Part shown: piece after piece, positions 51,003 to 60,008 of the stretch
Layout: each line of letters starts with the position of its first letter
Position numbering within the stretch: position 1 is the stretch's first letter
Assembly: GCA_964550025.1 (NCBI GenBank)
Contig: CAZJYI010000019.1
Coordinates: forward strand, 38,606-102,605
Length of the DNA: 64,000 nt
Origin: CAZJYI01 sp964550025
Lineage (GTDB): Bacteria > Verrucomicrobiota > Kiritimatiellia > UBA8416 > CAYOBW01
Reading direction: 5' to 3'
Notes under the pieces: generated by a model
Databases searched by the model: none
Told to the model about the DNA's origin: nothing
The model's input: the letters and a program-made list of their open reading frames with translations, nothing else
Program-made: the position numbers and the translations under genes

Positions 51003-52777
51003 GGTTCTACGCACGGCCGGACCGTGCACCGTCCGAGGCCTGTCTCGGGCTCGCCGTTGACCAGATTCGGCACCGCGGCCCCGATGACTATGGTCTTTGG
51101 TTGGATGGCGGGGTGGGTCTGGCGATGAGTCGGCTCGCAATCCAGGATCTCTCGAAGAACGGCCATCAGCCCATGTGGAGCGATGACGGTCGCTACGTCA
51201 TCGTCTTCAACGGCGAAATCTACAACTTCAAGACCCTGCGCAGCGAACTGGTGAAGAGGGGGCACGCCTTTCATACGGGAACCGACACGGAGGTGCTGCT
51301 CCACCTGTACGAAGCCGAAGGCGCGGACTGCCTGAGCAAACTCAACGGGATGTTTGCCTTTGCCATTTACGACACCCTGTCCCAGCGCCTCTTCCTGGCC
51401 CGAGACCGTTTTGGAATCAAGCCGCTGTATTTTGTCAGAACAGGCAAAGGTTTCTTCTTTGCGTCGGAGTTCAAGGCTCTGCTGCCCTTCGTCTCTGAAC
51501 TCGGACTCGACTGGGAACTGGATGAGGACCGACTGTTCGAATTCCTGATGTTCCGTCACGTGGTCGGACCCCATACGCTTGTCAAGCAGGTGGCCAAGTG
51601 CCTTCCCGGGACGTGGCTCACGCTGGACAGAGATGGCGGGATGATTGAACGCCGATACTATGATCTCGAGAATCTGGAGCCCAGGGAAGGAGAGAGCCTC
51701 CACGCACTTTCCGAGGGCGAGGCCATTGAGAGGGTCAAGGCGCAACTGCTGGACAGCATCGAACTTCGAATGATCAGCGACGCCCCCTTGGGGGTGGCGC
51801 TGAGCGGGGGTGTAGACAGTTCACTGTTGACAGCGCTTCTGCGGGAAACTCGCTCAGGCCCCATCGACACCTACTCAGTTGTGTTCGAGGAAGAAGGCGA
51901 AGATGACCACATCTTTGACGAGTCACCTTACAGCGATTACATTGCAGAGAGGTACGAAACGAATCACCACCGTATTCGGTTGAGCCAGGATCTGTTCACC
52001 AGGAACTTCCTCAAGGCGGTCTGGCACAATGACGAGCCCCTGAATTTTCCGAACTCCCTGGGGATCAACCTTTTTTCGCAATTCGCGTCGAAGGAGGTCA
52101 AGGTGCTCCTGGGCGGGGAGGGTGCCGATGAGGCCTTTGGGGGGTACGGATTCTTCGGTTCATCGGATCGCTTGACGCCTCTCAAGCATCGGGTGGCGCA
52201 ACCGGACTTGATGGCGCAGTATGTCCAAGTGCCCTGCCATCATCTGGATTACCGTGAGCACTTGCTCGGGCGCATTGGCGGTACAGGTGTCGACCGAGAG
52301 ATTCAGTACAGCCTGTATACCTATCTCCAGACAGTTGAGAACCGGTTGGACAAGATGTCCATGGCGTGCGGGTTGGAAGCGCGGGTCCCGTTTCTTGACC
52401 ACCAGCTTGTTCAGCTTTCCCTGAGATTGGCCCCCAACATGAAGCTCCGGGGGGGTGTCACAAAATACGTCTTGAAGAAGCTGGCGGAGCGATACATGCC
52501 CCACGAACAGATCTACCGCAAGAAGATAGGACTGTCGACACCTCTGAACGCCTGGTTGAAGAAACCGGAACACCTGGGGCAGTACCTGGCGATTCTGGAG
52601 GAGCCACGGACCTTGAACCGCTCATTCGTCAATGCCGGCGGGGTGAAAGCGCTTCTCAGGGACTTCCGCGAGAAAGAGGACACCTTCGTCAACTCGATGG
52701 GTGGACGGCTCTGGATACTGTTGTGCCTTGAATGCTGGCTTCGGACCTTCATCGAGGACCGGCACCGGCTGGGCTGA
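50987..52777 (+). CDS. asnB: Asparagine synthetase-type glutamine amidotransferase, second copy
   Basis: A 596-residue two-domain enzyme: MCGIVGFYAR with catalytic Cys2, NGEIYNF (75-81) in the glutaminase site, and the PP-loop SGGVDS at 273-278. LLGGEGADEAFGGYGFF and LEARVPFLDH are the usual synthetase motifs. Its setting within a glycosyltransferase block points to amidation of a sugar acid, as for other AsnB homologues in surface-polysaccharide loci; free-asparagine synthesis is the alternative. The start is fixed by the MCGI N-terminus, which the enzyme needs after methionine removal; the ORF also extends upstream to 50912. It is the last gene of the rightward block and converges with the flippase gene 17 bases away. 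Confidence 0.95.
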   Translation: MCGIVGFYARPDRAPSEACLGLAVDQIRHRGPDDYGLWLDGGVGLAMSRLAIQDLSKNGHQPMWSDDGRYVIVFNGEIYNFKTLRSELVKRGHAFHTGTDTEVLLHLYEAEGADCLSKLNGMFAFAIYDTLSQRLFLARDRFGIKPLYFVRTGKGFFFASEFKALLPFVSELGLDWELDEDRLFEFLMFRHVVGPHTLVKQVAKCLPGTWLTLDRDGGMIERRYYDLENLEPREGESLHALSEGEAIERVKAQLLDSIELRMISDAPLGVALSGGVDSSLLTALLRETRSGPIDTYSVVFEEEGEDDHIFDESPYSDYIAERYETNHHRIRLSQDLFTRNFLKAVWHNDEPLNFPNSLGINLFSQFASKEVKVLLGGEGADEAFGGYGFFGSSDRLTPLKHRVAQPDLMAQYVQVPCHHLDYREHLLGRIGGTGVDREIQYSLYTYLQTVENRLDKMSMACGLEARVPFLDHQLVQLSLRLAPNMKLRGGVTKYVLKKLAERYMPHEQIYRKKIGLSTPLNAWLKKPEHLGQYLAILEEPRTLNRSFVNAGGVKALLRDFREKEDTFVNSMGGRLWILLCLECWLRTFIEDRHRLG

Positions 52778-52793
52778 CGGTGGGCCGCCGGCC

Positions 52794-54293
52794 TCACTGC
52801 TGCCTGGTTTTGGGCACCCCCCGTCTGAAAGGCCTGCCGGCCGCAAAGCGCCGCAGAGCCGCCATCACGTCCGAAAACACACTGCCCCAGTTCGTGGCCG
52901 CCATCACGGCGACGTACACGCAGACCGCGACCGTCTTGATCAAGACATCCAGCCAGAGGGTTCCAGTCGTGTACGTCGCGGCGCCCACGTAGAGACCTGT
53001 TGCCAACAGGCAGGTCGAAACGATCTTCCGCCACTCGAAGACCAGCGGGTAGTACTTGTTCGAAAACGCCAGGAGAATGCCGAAGTTCAACAGGTAGGAT
53101 ACCAGGGTCGTCCACGCGGCCACGATGACGCCGTATCGGGGGATCAGCACGATGTTCGCGGCAATGTTGAAGACGCCGGGTACTATGGTGCCGATAGGGA
53201 GGATCTTGGTTTTCTCCGCAAAGCGCAGGGCACACAGCGGGAATGTCATCATGCCCTGGAAGAAATAGGCCCCGAGGAGAATCGGGATGAACCTGTAAGC
53301 TCCATGGTAGGCTTCCGGGAGCAGCAGCCGTATGGCTTCGTCAGAGAAGAGGGCCAGCCCAACGATGGCGAGACCGCAGACCACGACATATCGTGTGATT
53401 ACGTGTTTGAACGCCTCAGGTGCATCGTCCCGGTTCTCGACGGCCAGTCGCATGAACACAGGGCTGTAGGCCTCCTTGTAGCTTGTGCCGCCGACTTGCA
53501 CGAGCACGGCAAACCTGTTGGCCAGATCGTATAGTCCAATGGCGGCCGTAGAGACGAAGTAGGAGAGGATGTACTTGTCGGAATAGATGAACAGGACGGC
53601 CCCCATTGTCACGGGGACCAGGGGAAGGCTGAAGCGTAGAGCCACCTTCACCTTCTCGCGATCGTAGACCCACCGAAGGCTCCGCCGGTTTGCCCAGAGC
53701 AGGGTGCAGGCATAGACTGAGACGGCGCACGTTTTACCGAGTAGTGCCCCATGCGCCCCCATGCGTCGGACCACGACAAAATACACCCCGAAGAGAACAC
53801 TCGCCAAGGTGTTGCACAGAGAGAGAGCCAGGTACATCCCGCCTCTTTGCTCCGTGCGCAACATGAATATGCAGCAAGACGCAATCCCGTTGAAGAACAC
53901 GAGGATGATCGCCAATCGCAGGTATGGCTGATAGGGAATGGTCGCGCCTCTGAACACCCATCCCGAAATCCGATCCCCCAGCAGGTGCAGAGGCAACAGC
54001 ATGCAGAGGTTGATGCCTGCTACGGAGAAGAGAAGACTTGAGAACAGAACGCGCTGGCCTTCATGGTCATGGTCAAAATAGTGCCGGCCCAGGCTGGAGG
54101 CGATCTGCAGGCCGGACAAACTGAGCAGCAAGGCGCTGAAGATACTGACGAGCGCCAGAATCCCGTAGTCCGCCGGTTCCATGAAGCGGGTATAAACCGG
54201 CAACATCAGGAAGTTAACCACCAGGGGCACCATGGCCGCCGCCAGGTAGGCACCCGTGTTTCTGGCTATGCTGGATCGTTCGGCTGACAACAT
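52794..54293 (-). CDS. Polysaccharide flippase (Wzx-like, MOP superfamily)
   Basis: A 499-residue inner-membrane protein with about 13-14 helices. It begins SSIARNTGAYLAAAMVPLVV and contains LMLPVYTRFMEPADYGILAL, the typical first-loop motif of oligosaccharide flippases, and later LYDLANRFAVLVQVGGTSYK. It moves undecaprenyl-linked oligosaccharide units to the periplasm. It stands between the second asnB gene (convergent) and the nonulosonic-acid operon (same strand, 81 bases downstream of it), linking the two parts of the locus. No dedicated polymerase or chain-length regulator is seen nearby. Confidence 0.92.
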   Translation of the reverse strand: MLSAERSSIARNTGAYLAAAMVPLVVNFLMLPVYTRFMEPADYGILALVSIFSALLLSLSGLQIASSLGRHYFDHDHEGQRVLFSSLLFSVAGINLCMLLPLHLLGDRISGWVFRGATIPYQPYLRLAIILVFFNGIASCCIFMLRTEQRGGMYLALSLCNTLASVLFGVYFVVVRRMGAHGALLGKTCAVSVYACTLLWANRRSLRWVYDREKVKVALRFSLPLVPVTMGAVLFIYSDKYILSYFVSTAAIGLYDLANRFAVLVQVGGTSYKEAYSPVFMRLAVENRDDAPEAFKHVITRYVVVCGLAIVGLALFSDEAIRLLLPEAYHGAYRFIPILLGAYFFQGMMTFPLCALRFAEKTKILPIGTIVPGVFNIAANIVLIPRYGVIVAAWTTLVSYLLNFGILLAFSNKYYPLVFEWRKIVSTCLLATGLYVGAATYTTGTLWLDVLIKTVAVCVYVAVMAATNWGSVFSDVMAALRRFAAGRPFRRGVPKTRQQ

Positions 54294-54374
54294 GGTTGGG
54301 TAGTCCCGAGGCCGCGCCGTTCGGCGTGTCTCACGATGCTACAATTCAGGGCCCAGTCATATAGAGAACCCGTC

Positions 54375-56237
54375 TCACGCAAAATAGGCCCGCAGATAGA
54401 GTTCAAGACTCATGAGACAGATGAGAGGCTGCCGCCAACTCCGCTTTGCCGAACGGTGCTCCGAGATGCAGGCGGTCACGAAATCGGGCTGGATCAGATC
54501 CCGCTCGTAGATCTGGGATGTCTTCGCGCCCAGGAGGTCATCGGTCATGGCCGTCCACGCGGGATCCATCCGCAGCCACTCATCGAAATTAGTGTAGTAG
54601 CGCCGGTACGGGATATGCACTTTCCCCTCCGTCTCCCGCCATATGTCCAGGTAGAGCTGTTCTCGCTGCGCTTCAATCGCCGCGGACCGAGCCCAGTATG
54701 CGACGGGAACCGTGGCCGGCAGCATGGTGCGCTGGTAGGGAATCCGTGCCAGATCCGGCGCCAGAGTATTCAAGAAAGCATGGAAGGTGCGGTGGCCTGC
54801 CCGCAGGGATGAGGGGAGCGCGAGGATCCGATCCATGAAGTCGTAGTCATACATCGGCGCCGCGGTCTCGACGAAGTTACGGATCATTCCATAGCGGAGG
54901 AATATGATACGCCGCATGCTGTGTTGGTTGACGAACAGGTCGTACTTGACCGGCGCCGCGTCCTGGGGCAGGGCGGCGATCGCGTCGGCCATTGTCTCAT
55001 AGGGTGCATCCCGGGCATCGGCAAGCGGGCCCGCGAAAAGGCTGTTGGTTTCCGCTTCCGAAAAGACGTTGTTCTTCGTCATCAGAAGGTTGAGAACATC
55101 CGCATCGTTCCTGGCCTCCAGGACTGCCGGGGTCATGTAGATGCCCCCGAGCGTCACGTCGAGATCCACGCCGGTCATGATGACGTCAACGCGGGACTGG
55201 GCTTTCTGAAGCCAAAGGTCCTGGCATCCCTGCACAAAGATGTCCAGTTCGTCGCTCAACCGTACGCTGGCGGGCGCATGCTCCACAAAATCCGGCGCAT
55301 CCATGGGATAGACGGTCTGTGGCATCCCCGTCGCTTTGGCGACTTCAACGGCGAGTCGGACTTCGTCCGACTCGGGTAGACCGTACGTGTAAGCCGTGAC
55401 GCGTTGCGCGTGGTCTCCCGGCAGCGCGCCAACCATGGTGCGGGAATCCAATCCACCGCTCAGACAAATCCCAACCCGTCGATTCTCGTGCGTCTGCGCC
55501 CGTCGGATCATCGCGTCGCGGTAGGTGTCGACGAGGTCGTGAAGCGCGTCGTCTGAGAGCGAGTCGCTGCTCAGATCGTCACAGTATGAGAACTGCCAGT
55601 ATGATGATCGCCGCAGGCGCCTTCCTTTGAGGTCAAACACCATGGTCTGGGCCGGCGGCAGGACCGTGACGTCCTGAATGACGGTGTCGTCCCCCAGCCG
55701 GAGCTTGTTCATGGCCAGGAATCCCGCGACCGCTTGATGGTTCAGGCGGGGGGAGTCGTCGAGGTACGGAAAGACCCCCTTGACGGCCGGCGAAAGCACC
55801 ATCGTCGAGTCCGTCTCGAAGACGTACCACGGACGAATGCCAAAGCGGTCGTTCATCACAATCAGAGAATCGTCTCGCTCGTCCAGCAGGGCGAGATGGT
55901 ATTCCCCGTTCAATCGGCTCGCGAAATCCTGCCCGTGCTTCAGGTACTGTTCCGCTGCAAACTGCGCGGATACGGTTTCTTCCGGGGTGGAAGTGTCGAT
56001 GCCCGTCTCTCCTCGCCGAGGATAGATGGCACCGTAGACCCAACAGTGAACACCGCACACGTCGTGGTGATAGGAATGCCCGAGCGGGGACTGCACGAGC
56101 CGAGCCATCCTGTACGGTATGCCTTCGCGGGGCGCAACACCGGACGCCTCTCCCGCGAGACGTGTCAGCGCCGTTTCGAATGCACCGGGGAAGCGCTCTT
56201 GCGGCTGCTTGTTCAGCTGTATCAGGAGACCTGGCAT
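54375..56237 (-). CDS. AsnB-like amidotransferase homologue without the glutaminase cysteine
   Basis: A 620-residue protein with both AsnB domains in outline. The N-terminus is MPGLLIQLNK: the catalytic Cys2 and the MCGI motif are missing, though RLNGEYHLALLDERDDSLIV and NDRFGIRPWYV are kept. The synthetase domain retains the PP-loop SGGLDS (260-265). It can therefore probably activate a carboxylate with ATP but not release ammonia from glutamine. It may use free ammonia or an amine substrate, as beta-lactam synthetase-type members do. It overlaps the dehydrogenase upstream by 16 bases and is the last gene of the sialic-type operon. A role in amidating the acidic sugar is inference. Confidence 0.85.
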   Translation of the reverse strand: MPGLLIQLNKQPQERFPGAFETALTRLAGEASGVAPREGIPYRMARLVQSPLGHSYHHDVCGVHCWVYGAIYPRRGETGIDTSTPEETVSAQFAAEQYLKHGQDFASRLNGEYHLALLDERDDSLIVMNDRFGIRPWYVFETDSTMVLSPAVKGVFPYLDDSPRLNHQAVAGFLAMNKLRLGDDTVIQDVTVLPPAQTMVFDLKGRRLRRSSYWQFSYCDDLSSDSLSDDALHDLVDTYRDAMIRRAQTHENRRVGICLSGGLDSRTMVGALPGDHAQRVTAYTYGLPESDEVRLAVEVAKATGMPQTVYPMDAPDFVEHAPASVRLSDELDIFVQGCQDLWLQKAQSRVDVIMTGVDLDVTLGGIYMTPAVLEARNDADVLNLLMTKNNVFSEAETNSLFAGPLADARDAPYETMADAIAALPQDAAPVKYDLFVNQHSMRRIIFLRYGMIRNFVETAAPMYDYDFMDRILALPSSLRAGHRTFHAFLNTLAPDLARIPYQRTMLPATVPVAYWARSAAIEAQREQLYLDIWRETEGKVHIPYRRYYTNFDEWLRMDPAWTAMTDDLLGAKTSQIYERDLIQPDFVTACISEHRSAKRSWRQPLICLMSLELYLRAYFA

Positions 56238-57187
56238 GTTGACTCAATCCAAACGGCAACCTTCTTTGCCATGAACAGCTCCGTATTCGCCATGGATTCA
56301 TGCGTACATCCGCCGATGTGCGGCGTGATGACAAGATTCTCGTGTTCGCGGGCGTAGCGAACCAGCACGTGCTTCCGGCGTTCCTCCGGGGTGAGCTGCT
56401 GCTCGTCCTGCAACACGTCCACCGCGGCTCCGGCGAGGTGCCCCGACTCCAGTGCCGAGAGCAGTGCATGTTCATCGACCAACTCCCCCCGGGCCGTATT
56501 GATGAACCAGCTCCCCTTTCGCATGGTGCCGAAATGTTGCGCGTCGATCAGCTCCCGGTTCTCGGGACGGTAGCTGACGTGCAGCGATACGATGTCGGAT
56601 CTCTCCAGCAAGGTCTCCAACGGCACCAGCGTGATGCCCGGCTCCGCCGTCATGGGCGCCGTGTCATGTGCCAGCACGTGAGCGCCGAAAGCCTTGAAGT
56701 AGTCAGCGACGATCTGCCCCAGGCGCCCGTATCCTATGATCCCCACGGTCTTGTCGTAGAGCTCGCGCCCCTTGACCCGGCCGCGATCCCAAAGCCCGTC
56801 ATGCACCTGGCCGACGGCGGCCGGGATCCGGCGCATCAGCGCCAACGTCAGCGCCAGGGTCAGCTCGGCCGTGGCGCGGACGGTCTTGAGGAAGTCGGTC
56901 TCGCCGCGAAGTGAGAGGACGCGGATGCCGCGTCGCTCCGATTCTTCCAGGTCGATGTGGTTCAACCCGGTTGTCGGCGACACGATCAGTCTCAACGAGG
57001 GTGCCGCGTCCAGGGCCTCCTTGTCGACGTGATGCCGGAGGCGGACCCACAGTACGTCCGCGTCCCGCAGCTGGTCGACCAGGCTCTCGCGGTCGAGGAT
57101 GTCGCGGGTCTCCACATCGGCGACGGCGCGGAGCGTGTCCAGTGCCTCCCGGCTGAAGTCACGCGATTCGGCGATCAGGACTCTCAT
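56222..57187 (-). CDS. D-2-hydroxyacid dehydrogenase (SerA/PDXB-like)
   Basis: A 321-residue NAD-dependent enzyme. GLNHIDLEESERRGIRVLSL comes before the Rossmann motif VGIIGYGRLGQIVADYF (G-x-G-x-x-G, about 150-166). The catalytic arginine is in NTARGELVDE and the histidine in TPHIGGCTHES. There is no ACT domain, so it is not a full phosphoglycerate dehydrogenase. It is coupled to the cytidylyltransferase upstream (ATGA at 57184-57187) and overlaps the AsnB-like gene downstream, so it probably oxidises or reduces an intermediate of the acidic sugar or its substituent. Confidence 0.9.
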   Translation of the reverse strand: MRVLIAESRDFSREALDTLRAVADVETRDILDRESLVDQLRDADVLWVRLRHHVDKEALDAAPSLRLIVSPTTGLNHIDLEESERRGIRVLSLRGETDFLKTVRATAELTLALTLALMRRIPAAVGQVHDGLWDRGRVKGRELYDKTVGIIGYGRLGQIVADYFKAFGAHVLAHDTAPMTAEPGITLVPLETLLERSDIVSLHVSYRPENRELIDAQHFGTMRKGSWFINTARGELVDEHALLSALESGHLAGAAVDVLQDEQQLTPEERRKHVLVRYAREHENLVITPHIGGCTHESMANTELFMAKKVAVWIESTCQVS

Positions 57188-57876
57188 CCGCCCTCCTGCA
57201 TCAGCCGTTGCTCTACCTTGATCCAGTCATCCGGTGTGTCGATGTTGAGCGTCTCCTCGGGATCGAGGCGGTACGGCACGCACTTGGCGCCGTAGAAATT
57301 GCGATCCCGCAGCAGGACGTCCGTGCGGGTCAGGAAGATCGTGCCGTCGCGACGATACGCGTCGGGGATGTCCTGCCGCCGCTTGATGGTCCTTGCCTCC
57401 GGGCAGACAAAATCCAGGAAGCCGTCTGTCCCGACCTTCATGAGGTAGTAGGGGTTGATGTCCTTGGGCACGGATACCACGCTGCAGACGGCGTCATTCT
57501 CGCCGAGCAGTTCCAGCGCGCGGCGGATGTGTTCCGGTTTCCTGATGGGGGAGGTGGGCTGGAGCAGCAGCAGCGCATCGTACCTCTCTCCCCGGTCAGC
57601 CAGCCATTCGAGCGCGTGAATAGCGACACCGATCATGGGCGCTTCGTCCGTGGCGAATTCCGCGGGGCGCACGAAGGGGGCCTCCAGTCCGAAGCTCCGC
57701 GCGAGGTCGATGATCCGCTGGCTGTCCGTTGAGAGGATAAGCCTGTCCAGTGCCCCGGATTCCACGGCACACTCGTAGGTGCGCTGGATGAGCGGTTTCC
57801 CCGCCAGGGGCAAGATGTTCTTGTCCGGCAGGGCCTTCGATCCGCCCCGCGCGGGTATCAGACCGAGGACTCTCAT
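57184..57876 (-). CDS. neuA: NeuA-type acylneuraminate cytidylyltransferase
   Basis: A 230-residue enzyme that makes a CMP-sugar from CTP and a nonulosonic acid. The N-terminal nucleotide-binding motif is LGLIPARGGSKALPDKNI, followed by LILSTDSQRI and LLLQPTSPIRKPEHI, all diagnostic. NIDTPDDW near the end matches the conserved acidic motif. Length is normal for NeuA/PseF/LegF-type transferases. The ATG overlaps the stop of the methyltransferase upstream (ATGA at 57873-57876) and its own stop overlaps the dehydrogenase start. With NeuB and NeuC upstream the product is a CMP-activated nonulosonic acid. Confidence 0.93.
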   Translation of the reverse strand: MRVLGLIPARGGSKALPDKNILPLAGKPLIQRTYECAVESGALDRLILSTDSQRIIDLARSFGLEAPFVRPAEFATDEAPMIGVAIHALEWLADRGERYDALLLLQPTSPIRKPEHIRRALELLGENDAVCSVVSVPKDINPYYLMKVGTDGFLDFVCPEARTIKRRQDIPDAYRRDGTIFLTRTDVLLRDRNFYGAKCVPYRLDPEETLNIDTPDDWIKVEQRLMQEGG

Positions 57877-58820
57877 CCGCTTCTCCCGCCGGGGCTGGGT
57901 GCGTTCTGGACAAACCGGATCTCGCGGAAGAACCGTTCGACGGATTCGCGCGTCGGCCGCAGGTCCGCCTTTGGTGCGCAGGGGCGGCAGACGTACAGCA
58001 CGAGGTGGTGGTCGGCACTGTAGGCCTTTCGCACCGGCTCGAAACCGGCCCTGCCCAGGTACGCTTCTGCCGTTTCCTCCGTCAGCGAAAAGGGATGATC
58101 GATCTTGAGTGCCGACTCGACGGACCAGTGCTTCAGGTATGCCGCACGGAAATCCACAATGTCTACGAGCAGCAGCCCGTCCTCGGCTATCGCGCTGCGC
58201 AGCTTCTCCAGCGTGCCGGCCACATCGAGCAGATGGTCGATGGTCTGGAACATCCCGATGGCATCATAGCGTTTGTCGCCGGGGTCCCAGTCCTCCACCA
58301 GCGTTTCGATCGTCTCGACCCCCAGGGCGTCGGCTTCCTGGATTTCGTCGGGCGCAGGGTCCAGCACGGTCGGCCGTATGCCGAATGCCCTGGCGAAATG
58401 CACCGACACGATGCCCGTTGATCCGCCCACGTCGAGGAAGCTCGCCCCGCGCCTGTCCGCGAAGTACTCGTCCACAACGCCGGCGACCTCCGCGGCGTAG
58501 GCCCGCTGTTCCTCCTGAACCGACACCGCATCGATGCGCCGCCCGTAATAGGCGCTGACCAGGGGACGGTAGACCTTCTCGTAGAAATGCCCGTAGCCGG
58601 CATTGCCCATCCGCGGGTTCAGCCATGTCAGCCCGCACCGGTTGCATGCTGTCGTCCTGGCGCGGAAACCGTATCGATCCCGGTGGGCGAGAACCGTCCA
58701 ATTCGTGCTCTCGCACAGGTTGCAGTGCGCCTGGGCTTCGACCTCCATCGCGCCGTAGTCGTAGCCAAGTGCGGCAATCCGTTCGTCGCGGGGTACGGAA
58801 GGGTCCTCGTGTCGATTCAT
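57873..58820 (-). CDS. Zinc-ribbon SAM methyltransferase in the nonulosonic-acid operon
   Basis: A 315-residue enzyme. Two CxxC knuckles near residues 33-36 and 59-62 (CNLCES, CNRCG) form an N-terminal zinc ribbon, as in C-methyltransferases of deoxysugar pathways. The Rossmann motif SFLDVGGSTGIVSVHFARA follows at about 127-145, then IGMFQTIDHLLDVAGTLEKL. It lies between neuC and neuA (ATGA overlap with neuA; 24 bases after neuC), so it probably methylates the acidic sugar or its precursor (inference). Confidence 0.88.
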   Translation of the reverse strand: MNRHEDPSVPRDERIAALGYDYGAMEVEAQAHCNLCESTNWTVLAHRDRYGFRARTTACNRCGLTWLNPRMGNAGYGHFYEKVYRPLVSAYYGRRIDAVSVQEEQRAYAAEVAGVVDEYFADRRGASFLDVGGSTGIVSVHFARAFGIRPTVLDPAPDEIQEADALGVETIETLVEDWDPGDKRYDAIGMFQTIDHLLDVAGTLEKLRSAIAEDGLLLVDIVDFRAAYLKHWSVESALKIDHPFSLTEETAEAYLGRAGFEPVRKAYSADHHLVLYVCRPCAPKADLRPTRESVERFFREIRFVQNAPSPGGRSG

Positions 58821-58844
58821 GCCTTGGGTCCGCCGTGGGCTCTG

Positions 58845-60008
58845 CTATTCACTTACGAAATGCAACCTCTTCTGAACGTACAGTTCGGCCTCCGCCAGCC
58901 TGTCCGCGATCAGTGAAGATGCGTCTCCCTTGCCGTAGAGCGTGGACGGGGCGTAGCGCCCGGCTTCGGCGTGCCTGCGGACGGCTTCCGTGATCTGCCC
59001 GCGGTCGGCGTCGACCGCAATCACATTCTCGGCGATCTCACGGCCCTTTTGGCGGTCTCCCACCAGCACCACCGGTGTGCCCGAGAACGTGCTGTCCCGG
59101 ATGAAGCTGCTGGAATTGCCGATGGCGCACACGGTCTTCTTCAAGACCTTCTGAAAGACCTCCGGCTCCAGGTTCTTGATGAGGTGCAGCCAGTTGTTGC
59201 CCGGATGAAACTCCCGGTAGCGCCTGAGACACTTGCTGATATGGTCCGCGCCGGCGTCGATGTTGGGCCACAGCCAGACGGTCGGGTGGCCGATATCGTG
59301 CAAAGCGGCCAGGATCTCGTCTGCTTGGCCAAGCTCCTGCCCGAATTTCGTGGTGACGGGGTGGAAGATCACGAGGAAGAAGGGCGCATTGACATCGAGC
59401 GACGCTCCCACGCCCGTGCTCGAGAAGAGGTCTTCGGGAAGCGTCGTGTCCAGCGAGGAGATGTAGTCGCCCACCGGGCATCCCACGTTGAACACCCTCT
59501 CCGGGACCTCTCCCATGCGCACCAGGTATTCCGCCGCCCGTTCCGTAGCCGGGAAGTGGAAATGCGCGAACTTGCTGATGGCGTGCCGGGCGGACTCGTC
59601 GATGCTCCCACTGACCTCGCCGCCCTGGATGTGTGCGATGCAGATGTTCTGGTAGGCCGCGGCAACGGCGGCAGCCAGGGCCTCGTAGCGGTCCCCGATC
59701 AGCAGGACGATGTCCGGTTTCAGGCGCTGGAACTCCGAGGCAAACTCGATGACCGCGAAGCCCACCGACTTGGCCATCGTCACCGGTACCGAACCCTCGA
59801 GCTCCAGGTAAATCCGCCCGTCCACGCGGAAACCATCCGCCTCGACGATGTCCACGGCCTGCCCGAAACGCTCGAGCAGCATCGTCCCCGTGCACACGGT
59901 CTGCAGCTCGAGGTCGGGATGACCGGTGACCGCCCGCATCACCGGCCACATGCGCCCGTAGTTGGCGCGGTCCACCAGCACAACGCATATCTTACGCTTA
60001 CTCGTCAC
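58845..60008 (-). CDS. neuC: UDP-N-acetylglucosamine 2-epimerase (hydrolysing), NeuC/LegG type
   Basis: A 387-residue GT-B-fold enzyme that releases ManNAc (or a bacillosamine-derived analogue) from the UDP-sugar for NeuB. Signature segments are ICVVLVDRANYGRM, KPDIVLLIGDRYEALAAAVA, IAHIQGGEVSGSIDE and CAIGNSSSFIRDSTF with GTPVVLVGDRQ, as in hydrolysing epimerases. The GTG at 60008, within the last codons of neuB, is chosen because it gives the family N-terminus; the frame extending to 60167 overlaps neuB and has no homology. The 11-base overlap indicates coupling. NeuC versus LegG cannot be decided. Confidence 0.92.
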   Translation of the reverse strand: MTSKRKICVVLVDRANYGRMWPVMRAVTGHPDLELQTVCTGTMLLERFGQAVDIVEADGFRVDGRIYLELEGSVPVTMAKSVGFAVIEFASEFQRLKPDIVLLIGDRYEALAAAVAAAYQNICIAHIQGGEVSGSIDESARHAISKFAHFHFPATERAAEYLVRMGEVPERVFNVGCPVGDYISSLDTTLPEDLFSSTGVGASLDVNAPFFLVIFHPVTTKFGQELGQADEILAALHDIGHPTVWLWPNIDAGADHISKCLRRYREFHPGNNWLHLIKNLEPEVFQKVLKKTVCAIGNSSSFIRDSTFSGTPVVLVGDRQKGREIAENVIAVDADRGQITEAVRRHAEAGRYAPSTLYGKGDASSLIADRLAEAELYVQKRLHFVSE

